Shown: in pieces, positions 1-6,433 of the stretch
Layout: each line of letters starts with the position of its first letter
Numbering within the stretch: the stretch's first letter is position 1
From: Loktanella sp.
GTDB taxonomy: Bacteria > Pseudomonadota > Alphaproteobacteria > Rhodobacterales > Rhodobacteraceae
Direction of reading: 5' to 3'
Assembly (NCBI GenBank): GCA_003551805.1
Contig: PUNR01000119.1
Coordinates: forward strand, 1-11,252
Length of the DNA: 11,252 nucleotides
The notes under the pieces: model-generated
Told to the model about the DNA's origin: nothing
Seen by the model: only the letters and a program-made list of their open reading frames with translations
The model's database searches: none
Made by a program: the position numbers and the translations under genes

Positions 1-1518
1 CAGCAATTGCGCGATGTGATCTTTACCCGCGTCGGCCAGCGCGCGCTGCGCCAGCTTGCCTTGGAAACCTTTACCCATATCCACCGTTTGTCGCTGCGCT
101 ATCACATCACGCGCAAGACTGGCGGGCTGAGCCGAGTGATCGAACGCGGTGTCAAAGGTGTGGATTTCCTGCTGCGGTTCCTGCTGTTCTCGATGGGGCC
201 ATTGGTGCTGGAACTGCTGATGATCGCGGTGGTTTTGTTTTTCCTGTTCGATGTCTGGTATCTGGCGGTCGTGGTGGGGACCATCGCGCTTTATGTCTGG
301 TTTACCTTTTCGATCACCGAATGGCGGGTGAAAATCCGCAAGATCATGAACGATCAGGACACGGACGCCAATCAAAAGGCGATTGATTCACTTTTGAACT
401 TTGAAACGGTCAAGTATTTCGGCGCCGAAAAGTGGGAGGCAGACCGCTATGACCGTGCCATGGCGCAATATGAAAACGCAGCAATCCGCACCAATTATTC
501 GCTAGCGTTTCTGAATTTTGGCCAGTCGGTGCTGATTACCGGTGGGCTGGTGCTGGTTATGGTGATGGCCGCGTTCGGCGTGCAGCGCGGTGATCTGACC
601 GTCGGTGATTTTGTCATGGTCAACGCCTACATGATCCAGATCACCATGCCGCTGAATTTTCTTGGCACGGTTTACCGCGAAATCCGGCAGGCCCTGATTG
701 ACATGGGCGATATGTTCGACCTGCTGGGCCAACCGGCAGAAGTGCGCGATGCGCCGGACGCCAAACCCCTGGCGGTGAATGGCGGGCGGGTCAGTTTGCG
801 TGATGTCACCTTTGGCTATGATGCGGCACGCGGCATTTTGAAGGGGATCAATCTGGATGTCGCCCCCGGCCAGACGGTGGCGATTGTGGGGTCGTCGGGG
901 TCGGGGAAATCCACCATCGGGCGGCTTTTGTTCCGGTTTTATGATGTGACTGGTGGTGCGCTGTTGATCGACGGACAAGACGTGCGCGATGTGACCCAAG
1001 ACAGCCTGCATGCCCAGATCGGTGTCGTGCCGCAGGATACCGTGCTGTTCAACGACACCGTGCATTACAACATCGCCTATGGCCGCCCCGACGCGGGCGA
1101 AGAGGCGATCATCGCTGCCGCCAAAGCGGCCAAGATCCATGATTTCATCGTCAGCCTGCCAGATGGCTATCAGACACAGGTCGGTGAACGCGGGCTAAAG
1201 CTGTCGGGTGGTGAAAAACAGCGTGTTGGTATCGCACGCACCTTGCTGAAGAACCCGCCGATCCTGCTTTTGGACGAGGCGACAAGCGCGCTTGATACCC
1301 AGACCGAAATGGAAATTCAGGCAGAGCTGAAGGCGATGGGCCAGGGCCGCACCGTCATCACCATCGCGCACCGCCTGTCCACGATTGCCGATTCCGACCT
1401 GATTGTGGTGCTTGAAGACGGCGTGATCGTCGAACAGGGGCGGCATGACGCGCTTTTGGCGCAGGATGGCCGCTATGCGCATCTGTGGAACCGCCAGTCC
1501 GAAGAAGAAATAGCGTAG
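1..1518 (+). CDS. Atm1-type ABC exporter, fused permease and ATPase (5' partial)
   Basis: This is an inner-membrane half-transporter that should work as a homodimer. The Atm1/HMT1 (ABCB7) family exports glutathione-linked sulfur or metal compounds, in mitochondria for cytosolic Fe-S assembly and in bacteria for metal detoxification. The reading frame is open from base 1, so the TTG at 7 is not the real start; about 100 N-terminal residues, including the first membrane helices, lie upstream. Counting from base 7, hydrophobic segments lie at about 50-100 and 165-215. The stretch FETVKYFGAE followed by SLAFLNFGQS is typical of Atm1/ABCB7. The ATPase domain is complete: Walker A GSSGSGKS at 295-302, Q-loop Gln343, signature LSGGE at 399-403, Walker B ILLLDEATS from 419, and switch His455. 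The frame ends at TAG 1516-1518 inside a terminator hairpin. The Atm1 assignment is strong; the exact substrate cannot be read from sequence. Confidence 0.93.
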   Translation, partial: QQLRDVIFTRVGQRALRQLALETFTHIHRLSLRYHITRKTGGLSRVIERGVKGVDFLLRFLLFSMGPLVLELLMIAVVLFFLFDVWYLAVVVGTIALYVWFTFSITEWRVKIRKIMNDQDTDANQKAIDSLLNFETVKYFGAEKWEADRYDRAMAQYENAAIRTNYSLAFLNFGQSVLITGGLVLVMVMAAFGVQRGDLTVGDFVMVNAYMIQITMPLNFLGTVYREIRQALIDMGDMFDLLGQPAEVRDAPDAKPLAVNGGRVSLRDVTFGYDAARGILKGINLDVAPGQTVAIVGSSGSGKSTIGRLLFRFYDVTGGALLIDGQDVRDVTQDSLHAQIGVVPQDTVLFNDTVHYNIAYGRPDAGEEAIIAAAKAAKIHDFIVSLPDGYQTQVGERGLKLSGGEKQRVGIARTLLKNPPILLLDEATSALDTQTEMEIQAELKAMGQGRTVITIAHRLSTIADSDLIVVLEDGVIVEQGRHDALLAQDGRYAHLWNRQSEEEIA

Positions 1519-1544
1519 CGCAGGATTTCCCCTGCGCTGCTTTT
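1515..1544 (+). terminator. Intrinsic terminator overlapping the ABC exporter stop codon
   Basis: AGCGCAGG (1517-1524) pairs perfectly with CCTGCGCT (1531-1538) around a 6-base loop, and G1515/C1540 can extend the stem past a T·G wobble. TTTT follows at 1541-1544. A GC-rich 8-bp stem and a T-run is the classic Rho-independent form, although the T-run is short. The stop codon TAG (1516-1518) lies in the left arm, so ribosomes ending translation could partly mask it. The next gene starts only 16 bases after the T-run. Confidence 0.7.
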
Positions 1545-1560
1545 CGAAGGAAAGATGACC

Positions 1561-1896
1561 ATGCCCGACACGCTTCCGACTTGTCCCGAATGTGGTGCCG
1601 ATTTCACCTATGCGGTGGATGCTTTGCTGAATTGCCCTGCCTGCGGGCATGAATGGTCCCTTGAAACGGTCGCGGATGACGTGGTGCGCGATGCTGTTGG
1701 CAACATTCTGCAAGACGGCGATACAGTGACCGTCATCAAGGATCTGAAGGTCAAAGGATCATCCACCGCGCTGAAGGTCGGCACCAAGGTGACAGGCATC
1801 CGTCTGGTCAGTGGCGATCATGACATCGATTGCAAGATCGCGGGTTTCGGGCAGATGGGGCTAAAATCTCAATTCGTCAAGAAAGTGATGGATTAG
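1561..1896 (+). CDS. yjdM: YjdM/PhnA-family zinc-ribbon protein
   Basis: This small soluble protein of 111 residues has the length and layout of E. coli YjdM (old name PhnA). It has an N-terminal zinc ribbon with CPEC (Cys8, Cys11) and CPAC (Cys25, Cys28), then a compact beta domain with the family hallmarks DGDTVTVIKDLKVKGSS, KVGTKVTGIRLV and GDHDIDCKI, ending LKSQFVKKVMD. The family is widespread but its biochemical role is unsettled; the PhnA name reflects an old link with phosphonate genes and does not show phosphonate hydrolysis. Two in-frame ATGs exist, at 1555 and 1561. The Shine-Dalgarno AAGGA (1547-1551) lies 3 bases from the first and 9 from the second, so 1561 is preferred. No phosphonate genes are nearby. 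A terminator precedes it, so it may rely on readthrough or on a promoter inside the exporter gene. Confidence 0.92.
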   Translation: MPDTLPTCPECGADFTYAVDALLNCPACGHEWSLETVADDVVRDAVGNILQDGDTVTVIKDLKVKGSSTALKVGTKVTGIRLVSGDHDIDCKIAGFGQMGLKSQFVKKVMD

Positions 1897-1940
1897 CCCG
1901 ATAAGCACTGCGCCTGACGACAAAATTGTGATCTGTCGCT

Positions 1941-1992
1941 GTGGCAGTGGCCTTTGACGGGCAAAATGCCGTGGCAATGGCGTTTGCGGGGC
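1941..1992. repeat. Imperfect 22-bp direct repeat, period 30
   Basis: Two 22-base copies, 1941-1962 and 1971-1992, match at 18 positions by direct alignment. Both begin GTGGCA, share TGGC and TTTG at the same offsets, and end in GGGC. An 8-base spacer, AAAATGCC, separates them. No third copy is seen 30 bases up- or downstream. This could be a decayed duplication or a paired binding site; nothing identifies a protein that binds it. Confidence 0.6.
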
Positions 1993-2054
1993 GCTTAATC
2001 ACTTGGCGATCTGTCGGAATCCGCCAATGAGGGCAGGCAAACGTCGCTCTGCTC

Positions 2055-2084
2055 TTGTCCCGCAGGCGCGCTTCGCGATATGAA
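2055..2084 (+). promoter_or_regulatory. Candidate sigma-70-like promoter for yfgM-bamB-der
   Basis: TTGTCC (2055-2060) and TATGAA (2079-2084) are separated by 18 bases and each match the housekeeping consensus at four of six positions. Transcription would begin near 2091, about 36 bases before the chosen GTG start at 2127. Such weak matches occur often by chance, so position relative to the operon is the main support. Confidence 0.3.
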
Positions 2085-2126
2085 CCCTGCAAGCAAACGC
2101 CAATCATGGCGGATACGGGGGTTCGG

Positions 2127-2792
2127 GTGAGCGATTCAGACAGTTTTATCAACGAAGTCACCGAAGAAATGCGGCGCGAAAAGCTGTTTGGCTATCTGCG
2201 TCGCTACGGCTGGATCGCTGTCGTCATCGTTCTGGGCATCGTGGGTGGCACAGCGTGGAACGAATACCGCGCAGCCCAAGACCGCGCCGCAGCCGAAGCC
2301 GCGGGCGACGCCCTGCTAGCCGCATTGGGCGAAAATGACGAAGCTGTGCGCGCCGCCGCCATGTCAGGCGTCGAGGCAAGCGGCAACGCCGCCGTCGTGA
2401 CCGCCCTGTTGACGGCGTCGACACAGCAAGAGGCTGGCGAAATCGACGCCGCAGCCGCGACATTGGGTGAACTTGCCGCGCGCGGCGATGTGCCAGCGAT
2501 TTACCGTGATCTGGCCGCGATCAAGGCCGCAATGCTGCCGGTGGGGGATAATGCCACACGTCTGGCCGCGCTCGAGGCATTGGCACAACCCGGCCAGCCG
2601 TTTCGCCTGCTGGCGCTGGAACAGATGGCGTATCTGACGCTTGAAGGCGGCGATCAGGCGGGGGCGGTTGCGTTGATGCGCCAGATTACCGAAGATGCCG
2701 CCGTGACCCGCGGTTTGCAGGAACGGGCGCAAAGCCTGCTGATTGCCTTGGGTGAAGATGTTGCAAACTCAACGCCAACGCAAATTCCATAA
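2127..2792 (+). CDS. YfgM-like membrane-anchored TPR protein
   Basis: The 221-residue protein has a short acidic cytoplasmic N terminus, one membrane helix at about residues 28-44 preceded by RRYGW (which favours N-in, C-out), and an Ala-rich helical periplasmic domain of TPR-like character. E. coli YfgM has this architecture, binds the SecYEG translocon with PpiD and helps hand over secreted proteins. The gene lies just before bamB and der, as in E. coli, which supports the assignment better than the poorly conserved repeats do. The GTG at 2127 gives an N terminus SDSDSFINEVTEE resembling relatives and has GGGGG at 2117-2121 five bases upstream. The ATG at 2106 has no ribosome-binding site. 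The stop lies 16 bases before bamB, so the two are probably cotranscribed. The family call is good; the translocon role is inferred from the E. coli protein. Confidence 0.82.
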   Translation: MSDSDSFINEVTEEMRREKLFGYLRRYGWIAVVIVLGIVGGTAWNEYRAAQDRAAAEAAGDALLAALGENDEAVRAAAMSGVEASGNAAVVTALLTASTQQEAGEIDAAAATLGELAARGDVPAIYRDLAAIKAAMLPVGDNATRLAALEALAQPGQPFRLLALEQMAYLTLEGGDQAGAVALMRQITEDAAVTRGLQERAQSLLIALGEDVANSTPTQIP

Positions 2793-2808
2793 CCGGATTG
2801 GACCGACC

Positions 2809-4104
2809 ATGAAAATCAGATCATTCATCGGTGCAGCATTTGCCCTGTCGGTTCTGGCCGCTTGTGGCGAGGATCAGGTCATTCTTCCCGGCGACAGGTT
2901 CGACGTCCGCGACACTGCCGCAAGCGTTAACCAGATCAGGCCGCTGGCCCTGCCACAGGCGCAGGCCAACGCCGACTGGACCCACCGCAACGGCGGTGCC
3001 TCTCATACGATCGCGCATCCCGCCCTTGGCGCGGCACTGCAGCCGGTCTTTGTGGCCGATATCGGGGCAGGCGACAGCCGCCGCGCGCGGATCACCGGTG
3101 ATCCTGTTGTTGCAGGCGGTGTGGTTTATACGGTTGATGCCCGCGCGACAGTCACCGCAACATCCACCAATGGCCAACGGATCTGGTCGCGCAACCTGAC
3201 ACCGGAACGGTTCAACCCGAATGCGGCCTCGGGCGGGGCAGTGTCTTTTGGTGCTGGTCGGGTCTATGCGACCACCGGCTTTGGCGAAATCACAGCGCTG
3301 AACGCCGCCACCGGCGAAGTCATCTGGGACAAGAACCTGAATGCGCCGGTCAATGCGGCCCCCACCTTTAGCGGTGATCTGGTCCATGTCGTGGGCAGTG
3401 ACAGCACCGCCTGGGCGCTTGATGCCGCCACCGGGCTGACACGCTGGCAGCAAAGCGGCACACCGTCGGTGACAACCTTTGCAGGCAGCGCGTCTTCGGC
3501 TGTCAGCGGTGACACCGTGGTTATTCCTTTCCCCTCGGGCGAGGTTCTGGCGACATTCGCCGCAGGCGGTCTGCCGCGCTGGTCCAATGTTGTCGCGGGC
3601 GACCGTGTCGGGCGTGCGGCAAGCCTTGTCAGCGATATCGCAGGCGGGCCGGTGATCGACGGCAACACGGTCTATGTCGCCAGCTTTGGCGGGCGCAGCG
3701 TGGCCTTTGATATCCGTGACGGTAACCGCATCTGGACCGCCGGCGAAGGCGCTGTCGGCCCTGTCTGGCCTGCGGGCGGATCAGTCTTTATGGTGAATGA
3801 CATCAGCGAACTCGTCCGGCTTGACGCCGCCAATGGCGCACCGGTCTGGCGCGTTCCGCTGCCAGATTTTCTGGGCACAAACACCCGCCGCCAGCGCAGC
3901 GTCGTGGCGCATTTCGGGCCGGTTCTGGCTGGCGGGCGTCTGATTGTGGCATCCTCTGACGGGTTGATCCGGCAGTTTGATCCGGCCTCTGGCGCCCTGA
4001 TCGGCACGGTCGATCTGCCCGGTGGCGCGGCATCGGCACCTGTTGTTGCAGGGCAGACGCTTTACGTCATCAGCAAGACTGGTCAATTGCACGCTTTCCG
4101 TTAA
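2809..4104 (+). CDS. bamB: Outer-membrane assembly lipoprotein BamB (PQQ-type beta-propeller)
   Basis: BamB is a periplasm-facing lipoprotein of the BAM complex, which folds beta-barrel proteins into the outer membrane. The product has 431 residues. It opens with a lipoprotein signal (MKIRSF, hydrophobic core, lipobox LAAC at 16-19), so Cys19 should be lipidated; Gly20-Glu21 follow, without the Asp that would hold it at the inner membrane. The mature part has recurring propeller motifs of the form A-x-x-G-x-x-x-W, with blade tryptophans at about 126, 173, 213, 258, 309 and 347 and weaker motifs near the end, consistent with an eight-bladed propeller. The ATG at 2809 is chosen because it directly precedes the signal peptide; the frame stays open upstream into yfgM. 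The ribosome-binding site is weak, suggesting coupling to yfgM. The PQQ-repeat fold alone is not specific, but the lipobox and the yfgM/der neighbours point to BamB. Confidence 0.92.
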   Translation: MKIRSFIGAAFALSVLAACGEDQVILPGDRFDVRDTAASVNQIRPLALPQAQANADWTHRNGGASHTIAHPALGAALQPVFVADIGAGDSRRARITGDPVVAGGVVYTVDARATVTATSTNGQRIWSRNLTPERFNPNAASGGAVSFGAGRVYATTGFGEITALNAATGEVIWDKNLNAPVNAAPTFSGDLVHVVGSDSTAWALDAATGLTRWQQSGTPSVTTFAGSASSAVSGDTVVIPFPSGEVLATFAAGGLPRWSNVVAGDRVGRAASLVSDIAGGPVIDGNTVYVASFGGRSVAFDIRDGNRIWTAGEGAVGPVWPAGGSVFMVNDISELVRLDAANGAPVWRVPLPDFLGTNTRRQRSVVAHFGPVLAGGRLIVASSDGLIRQFDPASGALIGTVDLPGGAASAPVVAGQTLYVISKTGQLHAFR

Positions 4105-4120
4105 CGCGCGAATGGTGTAG

Positions 4121-4142
4121 CGGACGGGTTTAGACCTGTCCG
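4121..4142 (+). promoter_or_regulatory. Hairpin in the der leader, abutting the ribosome-binding site
   Basis: CGGACGGGT (4121-4129) pairs with ACCTGTCCG (4134-4142) across the loop TTAG; eight pairs are Watson-Crick and one is G·T. No T-run follows, so it is a poor intrinsic terminator. Its last base, G4142, is also the first base of the der Shine-Dalgarno GGAG (4142-4145), seven bases before the ATG at 4153. It may stabilise the bamB 3' end, act as a processing site, or tune der translation. Confidence 0.55.
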
Positions 4143-4152
4143 GAGCCTTGAT

Positions 4153-5610
4153 ATGACCTTTACCCTTGCCATCGTGGGCCGTCCCAATGTGGGCAAATCC
4201 ACCTTGTTCAACCGTCTGGTTGGCAAAAAGCTGGCCTTGGTCGACGATCAGCCCGGCGTCACCCGCGATTTGCGCGAAGGCGAAGGGCGGATCGCCGATC
4301 TACGCTTTACCGTGATTGACAGCGCCGGCCTTGAAGAAGCGACCGACGACAGCCTGCAAGGGCGGATGCGCCGCCTGACCGAACGCGCCGTGGAAATGGC
4401 CGATGTCTGCCTGTTCATGATCGACGCGCGGGCAGGGGTCTTGCCAGCCGATCAGGTCTTTGCGGATATCCTGCGCAAGAAAAACGCTAACGTGATCCTT
4501 GCCGCGAACAAAGGCGAAGGCCGCGCCGCTGACGCCACTATTCTAGAGGCTTACGCGCTGGGACTGGGCGAGCCGATCCGGATTTCTGCCGAACACGGCG
4601 AAGGCATGGGCGAATTGATGGATGCGCTGCGTCCGATTGCAATGGCATTCGAAGAACGCGCCGCCCTTGACGCCCCCGAGGTGGATGTGGACGTCGGCGA
4701 AGATGACGAAGACGCGCCGCGCGTGCCGACCGATGCCAAACCGCTTCAGATTGCTGTCGTGGGCCGCCCGAACGCAGGTAAATCCACGCTGATTAACAAG
4801 ATCATCGGCGAAGAACGTCTGCTGACCGGGCCAGAGGCCGGGATCACCCGCGATGCGATTTCCGTCAAACAGGTCTGGGCGGGGCCGGATGGTGTGGGTG
4901 TGCCTATGCGGATCTTTGACACCGCGGGCATGCGCCGCAAGGCCAAGATCCATGAAAAGCTGGAAAAGCTGTCTGTGTCCGACGGTCTGCGCGCTGTGAA
5001 ATTCGCCGAAGTCGTTGTCGTGCTGCTCGATGTGGAAATCCCGTTTGAACAGCAGGACCTGCGCATCGCCGACCTTGCCGAACGCGAAGGCCGCGCCGTG
5101 GTGATCGCGGTGAACAAATGGGATACCGAAGACGACAAGCAGGACAAACTGCGCGTGCTGCGCGAAAGTTTCGAACGCTTGCTGCCGCAATTGCGCGGCG
5201 CGCCTTTGGTGACGGTGTCAGCCAAGACCGGCAAGGGTCTGGACAAGTTACAGCAGGCAATCATGCGCGCGCACGATGTCTGGAACCGCCGTGTCACGAC
5301 TGCGCAGCTGAACCGCTGGCTGGTGGGGATGCTGGAACAGCACCCGCCACCCGCACCCGGCGGCAAGCGGATCAAGATGCGCTATGCCACACAGGTCAAG
5401 ACGCGCCCGCCTGCCTTTGTCGTCATGACATCGCACCCCGATCTGATGCCCGAAAGCTATAAACGCTATCTGGTCAACGGGTTGCGGGCCGATTTTGATA
5501 TGCCGGGCACGCCGATCCGGCTTTACTTGCGCGATCAGGGTGACAAGAACCCCTACAAGGACAAGAAATCCTCGCAGCCGTCGCGCCTGTCAAAGCACCT
5601 CAAGAAATAG
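4153..5610 (+). CDS. der: Ribosome-assembly GTPase Der (EngA)
   Basis: Der is an essential GTPase with two tandem G domains and a KH-like C-terminal domain; it binds the maturing 50S subunit. The 485 residues carry both domains. The first has GRPNVGKS at 9-16, DSAG at 56-59 and NKGE at 119-122. The second has GRPNAGKS at 204-211, DTAG at 256-259 and NKWD at 321-324. A very acidic linker (about 173-192) joins them, and residues from about 375 onward form the KH-like part with a Lys-rich tail. The first domain's base-recognition motif ends in Glu instead of the usual Asp; I recall this as common in related alphaproteobacteria, so it is probably a lineage trait. GGAG (4142-4145) is the ribosome-binding site. 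The gene lies 48 bases after bamB on the same strand, and its last 11 bases overlap the 3' end of the convergent membrane-protein gene. Confidence 0.97.
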   Translation: MTFTLAIVGRPNVGKSTLFNRLVGKKLALVDDQPGVTRDLREGEGRIADLRFTVIDSAGLEEATDDSLQGRMRRLTERAVEMADVCLFMIDARAGVLPADQVFADILRKKNANVILAANKGEGRAADATILEAYALGLGEPIRISAEHGEGMGELMDALRPIAMAFEERAALDAPEVDVDVGEDDEDAPRVPTDAKPLQIAVVGRPNAGKSTLINKIIGEERLLTGPEAGITRDAISVKQVWAGPDGVGVPMRIFDTAGMRRKAKIHEKLEKLSVSDGLRAVKFAEVVVVLLDVEIPFEQQDLRIADLAEREGRAVVIAVNKWDTEDDKQDKLRVLRESFERLLPQLRGAPLVTVSAKTGKGLDKLQQAIMRAHDVWNRRVTTAQLNRWLVGMLEQHPPPAPGGKRIKMRYATQVKTRPPAFVVMTSHPDLMPESYKRYLVNGLRADFDMPGTPIRLYLRDQGDKNPYKDKKSSQPSRLSKHLKK

Positions 5611-6310
5611 AGCGGCCTGTGCTGGTGATGGTCACAATGGTCATCACCGTAATGCCCGCGCCTGCCAGCAGGCTGACTGTCCATTGGTCCAGACCATTGG
5701 ACATGATGATCGCGAACAAGGCCCAGATCACGGTCAGACCGTAACCGGGCGCACCGCTGCGCAATTGGACAAACACCGCCACGCCAAGTGCCGCGATAAT
5801 CCCCAGATAGGCCCAACCAAGCGCGCCCATCAAAATGCCGTATCCGGCTGCAGTGCTGCCCAAAGCGACAAAAGACGCGGCTGTCAGCCAGCCAGCATAG
5901 ACAGACACCGGCGCGCGCAGCCAGTAACGGTCTGCCCTTGGCGCGACCAGAACGGCGGCAATCGCTGTTCCGGCCATGGCAAAGATCAGGACTGTGGAAT
6001 AGACAGCGCTGGCATTGGCAATGGCCAGCCAGGGCGTGCCAAGTGCAAGACTGACGATCAGCGGCGTGCGGACCTTGTCCCAGGCGCGGTTGCGCGGACG
6101 CCGCCACAGCCCGTAAACCGCCGACACCACCAGCCAGCCGTAAATCAGCCCCCAGATCGCAAAAGCATAGCCCGCAGGCTGGATCGGCGGATCAATCTGC
6201 GGGATCGGCAGCTGGTCTGCCCGAAACCCCGAAAACGGACTGGTGAAATAGGGCGAGACCACAAAGGTCAGCGTGAAAAGCAAGGTCAGGATCGCGCGTA
6301 TATTTGTCAT
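5600..6310 (-). CDS. TspO-like, tryptophan-rich multi-pass membrane protein
   Basis: This 236-residue integral membrane protein has about seven or eight hydrophobic segments (roughly 4-20, 45-68, 82-104, 106-123, 133-150, 155-182, 189-206 and 211-229). The segment QPAGYAFAIWGLIYGW (44-59) resembles the TspO/MBR hallmark PPGWVF-x-x-VW-x-x-LY, and YAGWLTAASFVA (138-149) resembles the TspO W-x-T segment. Classical TspO has five helices and about 160 residues, so this is a longer relative of the kind often labelled tryptophan-rich sensory protein. TspO binds porphyrins and cholesterol-like ligands and represses photopigment genes in Rhodobacter; that role is not shown here. The ATG at 6308-6310 is chosen because GGTGGA (6324-6319, minus strand) lies 8 bases upstream; the frame is open a little further but without a better start. 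It lies 123 bases downstream of serS on the same strand and is convergent with der. Confidence 0.75.
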   Translation of the reverse strand: MTNIRAILTLLFTLTFVVSPYFTSPFSGFRADQLPIPQIDPPIQPAGYAFAIWGLIYGWLVVSAVYGLWRRPRNRAWDKVRTPLIVSLALGTPWLAIANASAVYSTVLIFAMAGTAIAAVLVAPRADRYWLRAPVSVYAGWLTAASFVALGSTAAGYGILMGALGWAYLGIIAALGVAVFVQLRSGAPGYGLTVIWALFAIIMSNGLDQWTVSLLAGAGITVMTIVTITSTGRSIS

Positions 6311-6353
6311 GTCACCATTCCACCAAAAGCTGCGGGTTTGCACAGGTCAAACA

Positions 6354-6401
6354 CCATTATCCTGTCATCGTCAGAGAATAAATATCCCCGCCGGAGGCTC
6401 C
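6354..6401 (-). repeat. Candidate dispersed intergenic element downstream of serS
   Basis: Read on the minus strand, this begins GGAGCCTCCGGCGGGGATAT, runs into an AT-rich stretch (TTTATTCTC) and ends GGATAATGG. The first part contains the near-palindrome CGGAGCCTCCG (11 bases, ending 6392 on the plus strand). I recall similar CCTCCGGCGGGGATATTT strings recurring after genes in Rhodobacteraceae genomes, which suggests a dispersed element or a family-specific transcript-end signal. There is only one copy in this window, so the repeat status rests on memory. Confidence 0.4.
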
Positions 6402-6413
6402 GATCCTGCCGCA

Positions 6414-6429
6414 GCCACCTGCGGGTGGC
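6414..6429 (-). terminator. Short hairpin just after serS, possible transcript end
   Basis: GCCACC and GGTGGC form a perfect 6-bp stem with a 4-base loop, starting 5 bases after the serS stop codon on the minus strand. No T-run follows directly; the nearest T-rich stretch is about 30 bases further on, within the neighbouring 6354-6401 element. Alone it is a weak intrinsic terminator; together with that element it may mark the serS 3' end. Confidence 0.35.
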
Positions 6430-6433
6430 CGTG

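Larger units (their letters stand above)
1897..2126. other. Intergenic region before the yfgM-like gene
   Basis: These 230 bases separate yjdM from the yfgM-bamB-der cluster. They hold an imperfect 22-base direct repeat (1941-1992), a 9-base repeat GATCTGTCG (1930-1938 and 2008-2016), and a candidate promoter at 2055-2084. The yfgM reading frame stays open upstream of 2127, back past the TTG at 2055, but that extension has no good ribosome-binding site and does not resemble YfgM N termini, so I treat it as non-coding. I saw no strong terminator for yjdM here; the nearest inverted repeat (CGACA 1918-1922 with TGTCG 1934-1938) is short and has no T-run. Confidence 0.6.

Noticed and set aside
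502..1140. Minus-strand open frame of 212 codons opposite the ABC exporter
   Set aside because: It lies fully opposite conserved exporter sequence, including the ATPase domain, and its product is His/Gln-rich shadow sequence.
1954..1982. TTGACG as a -35 box with a -10 about 17 bases downstream
   Set aside because: The downstream hexamer (AATGGC) does not resemble a -10, and the TTGACG lies within the direct repeat.
1930..2016. CRISPR-like array from the repeats before the yfgM-like gene
   Set aside because: There are only two imperfect copies with an 8-base spacer and no cas genes.
2055..2126. Upstream extension of the yfgM-like gene from TTG 2055 or ATG 2106
   Set aside because: No suitable ribosome-binding site precedes either codon, and the added residues do not resemble YfgM N termini; GTG 2127 has a G-rich site at good spacing.
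2743..2808. Upstream extension of bamB into the yfgM-like gene
   Set aside because: It would place 22 polar residues before a clear lipoprotein signal peptide, which would be unworkable for export.
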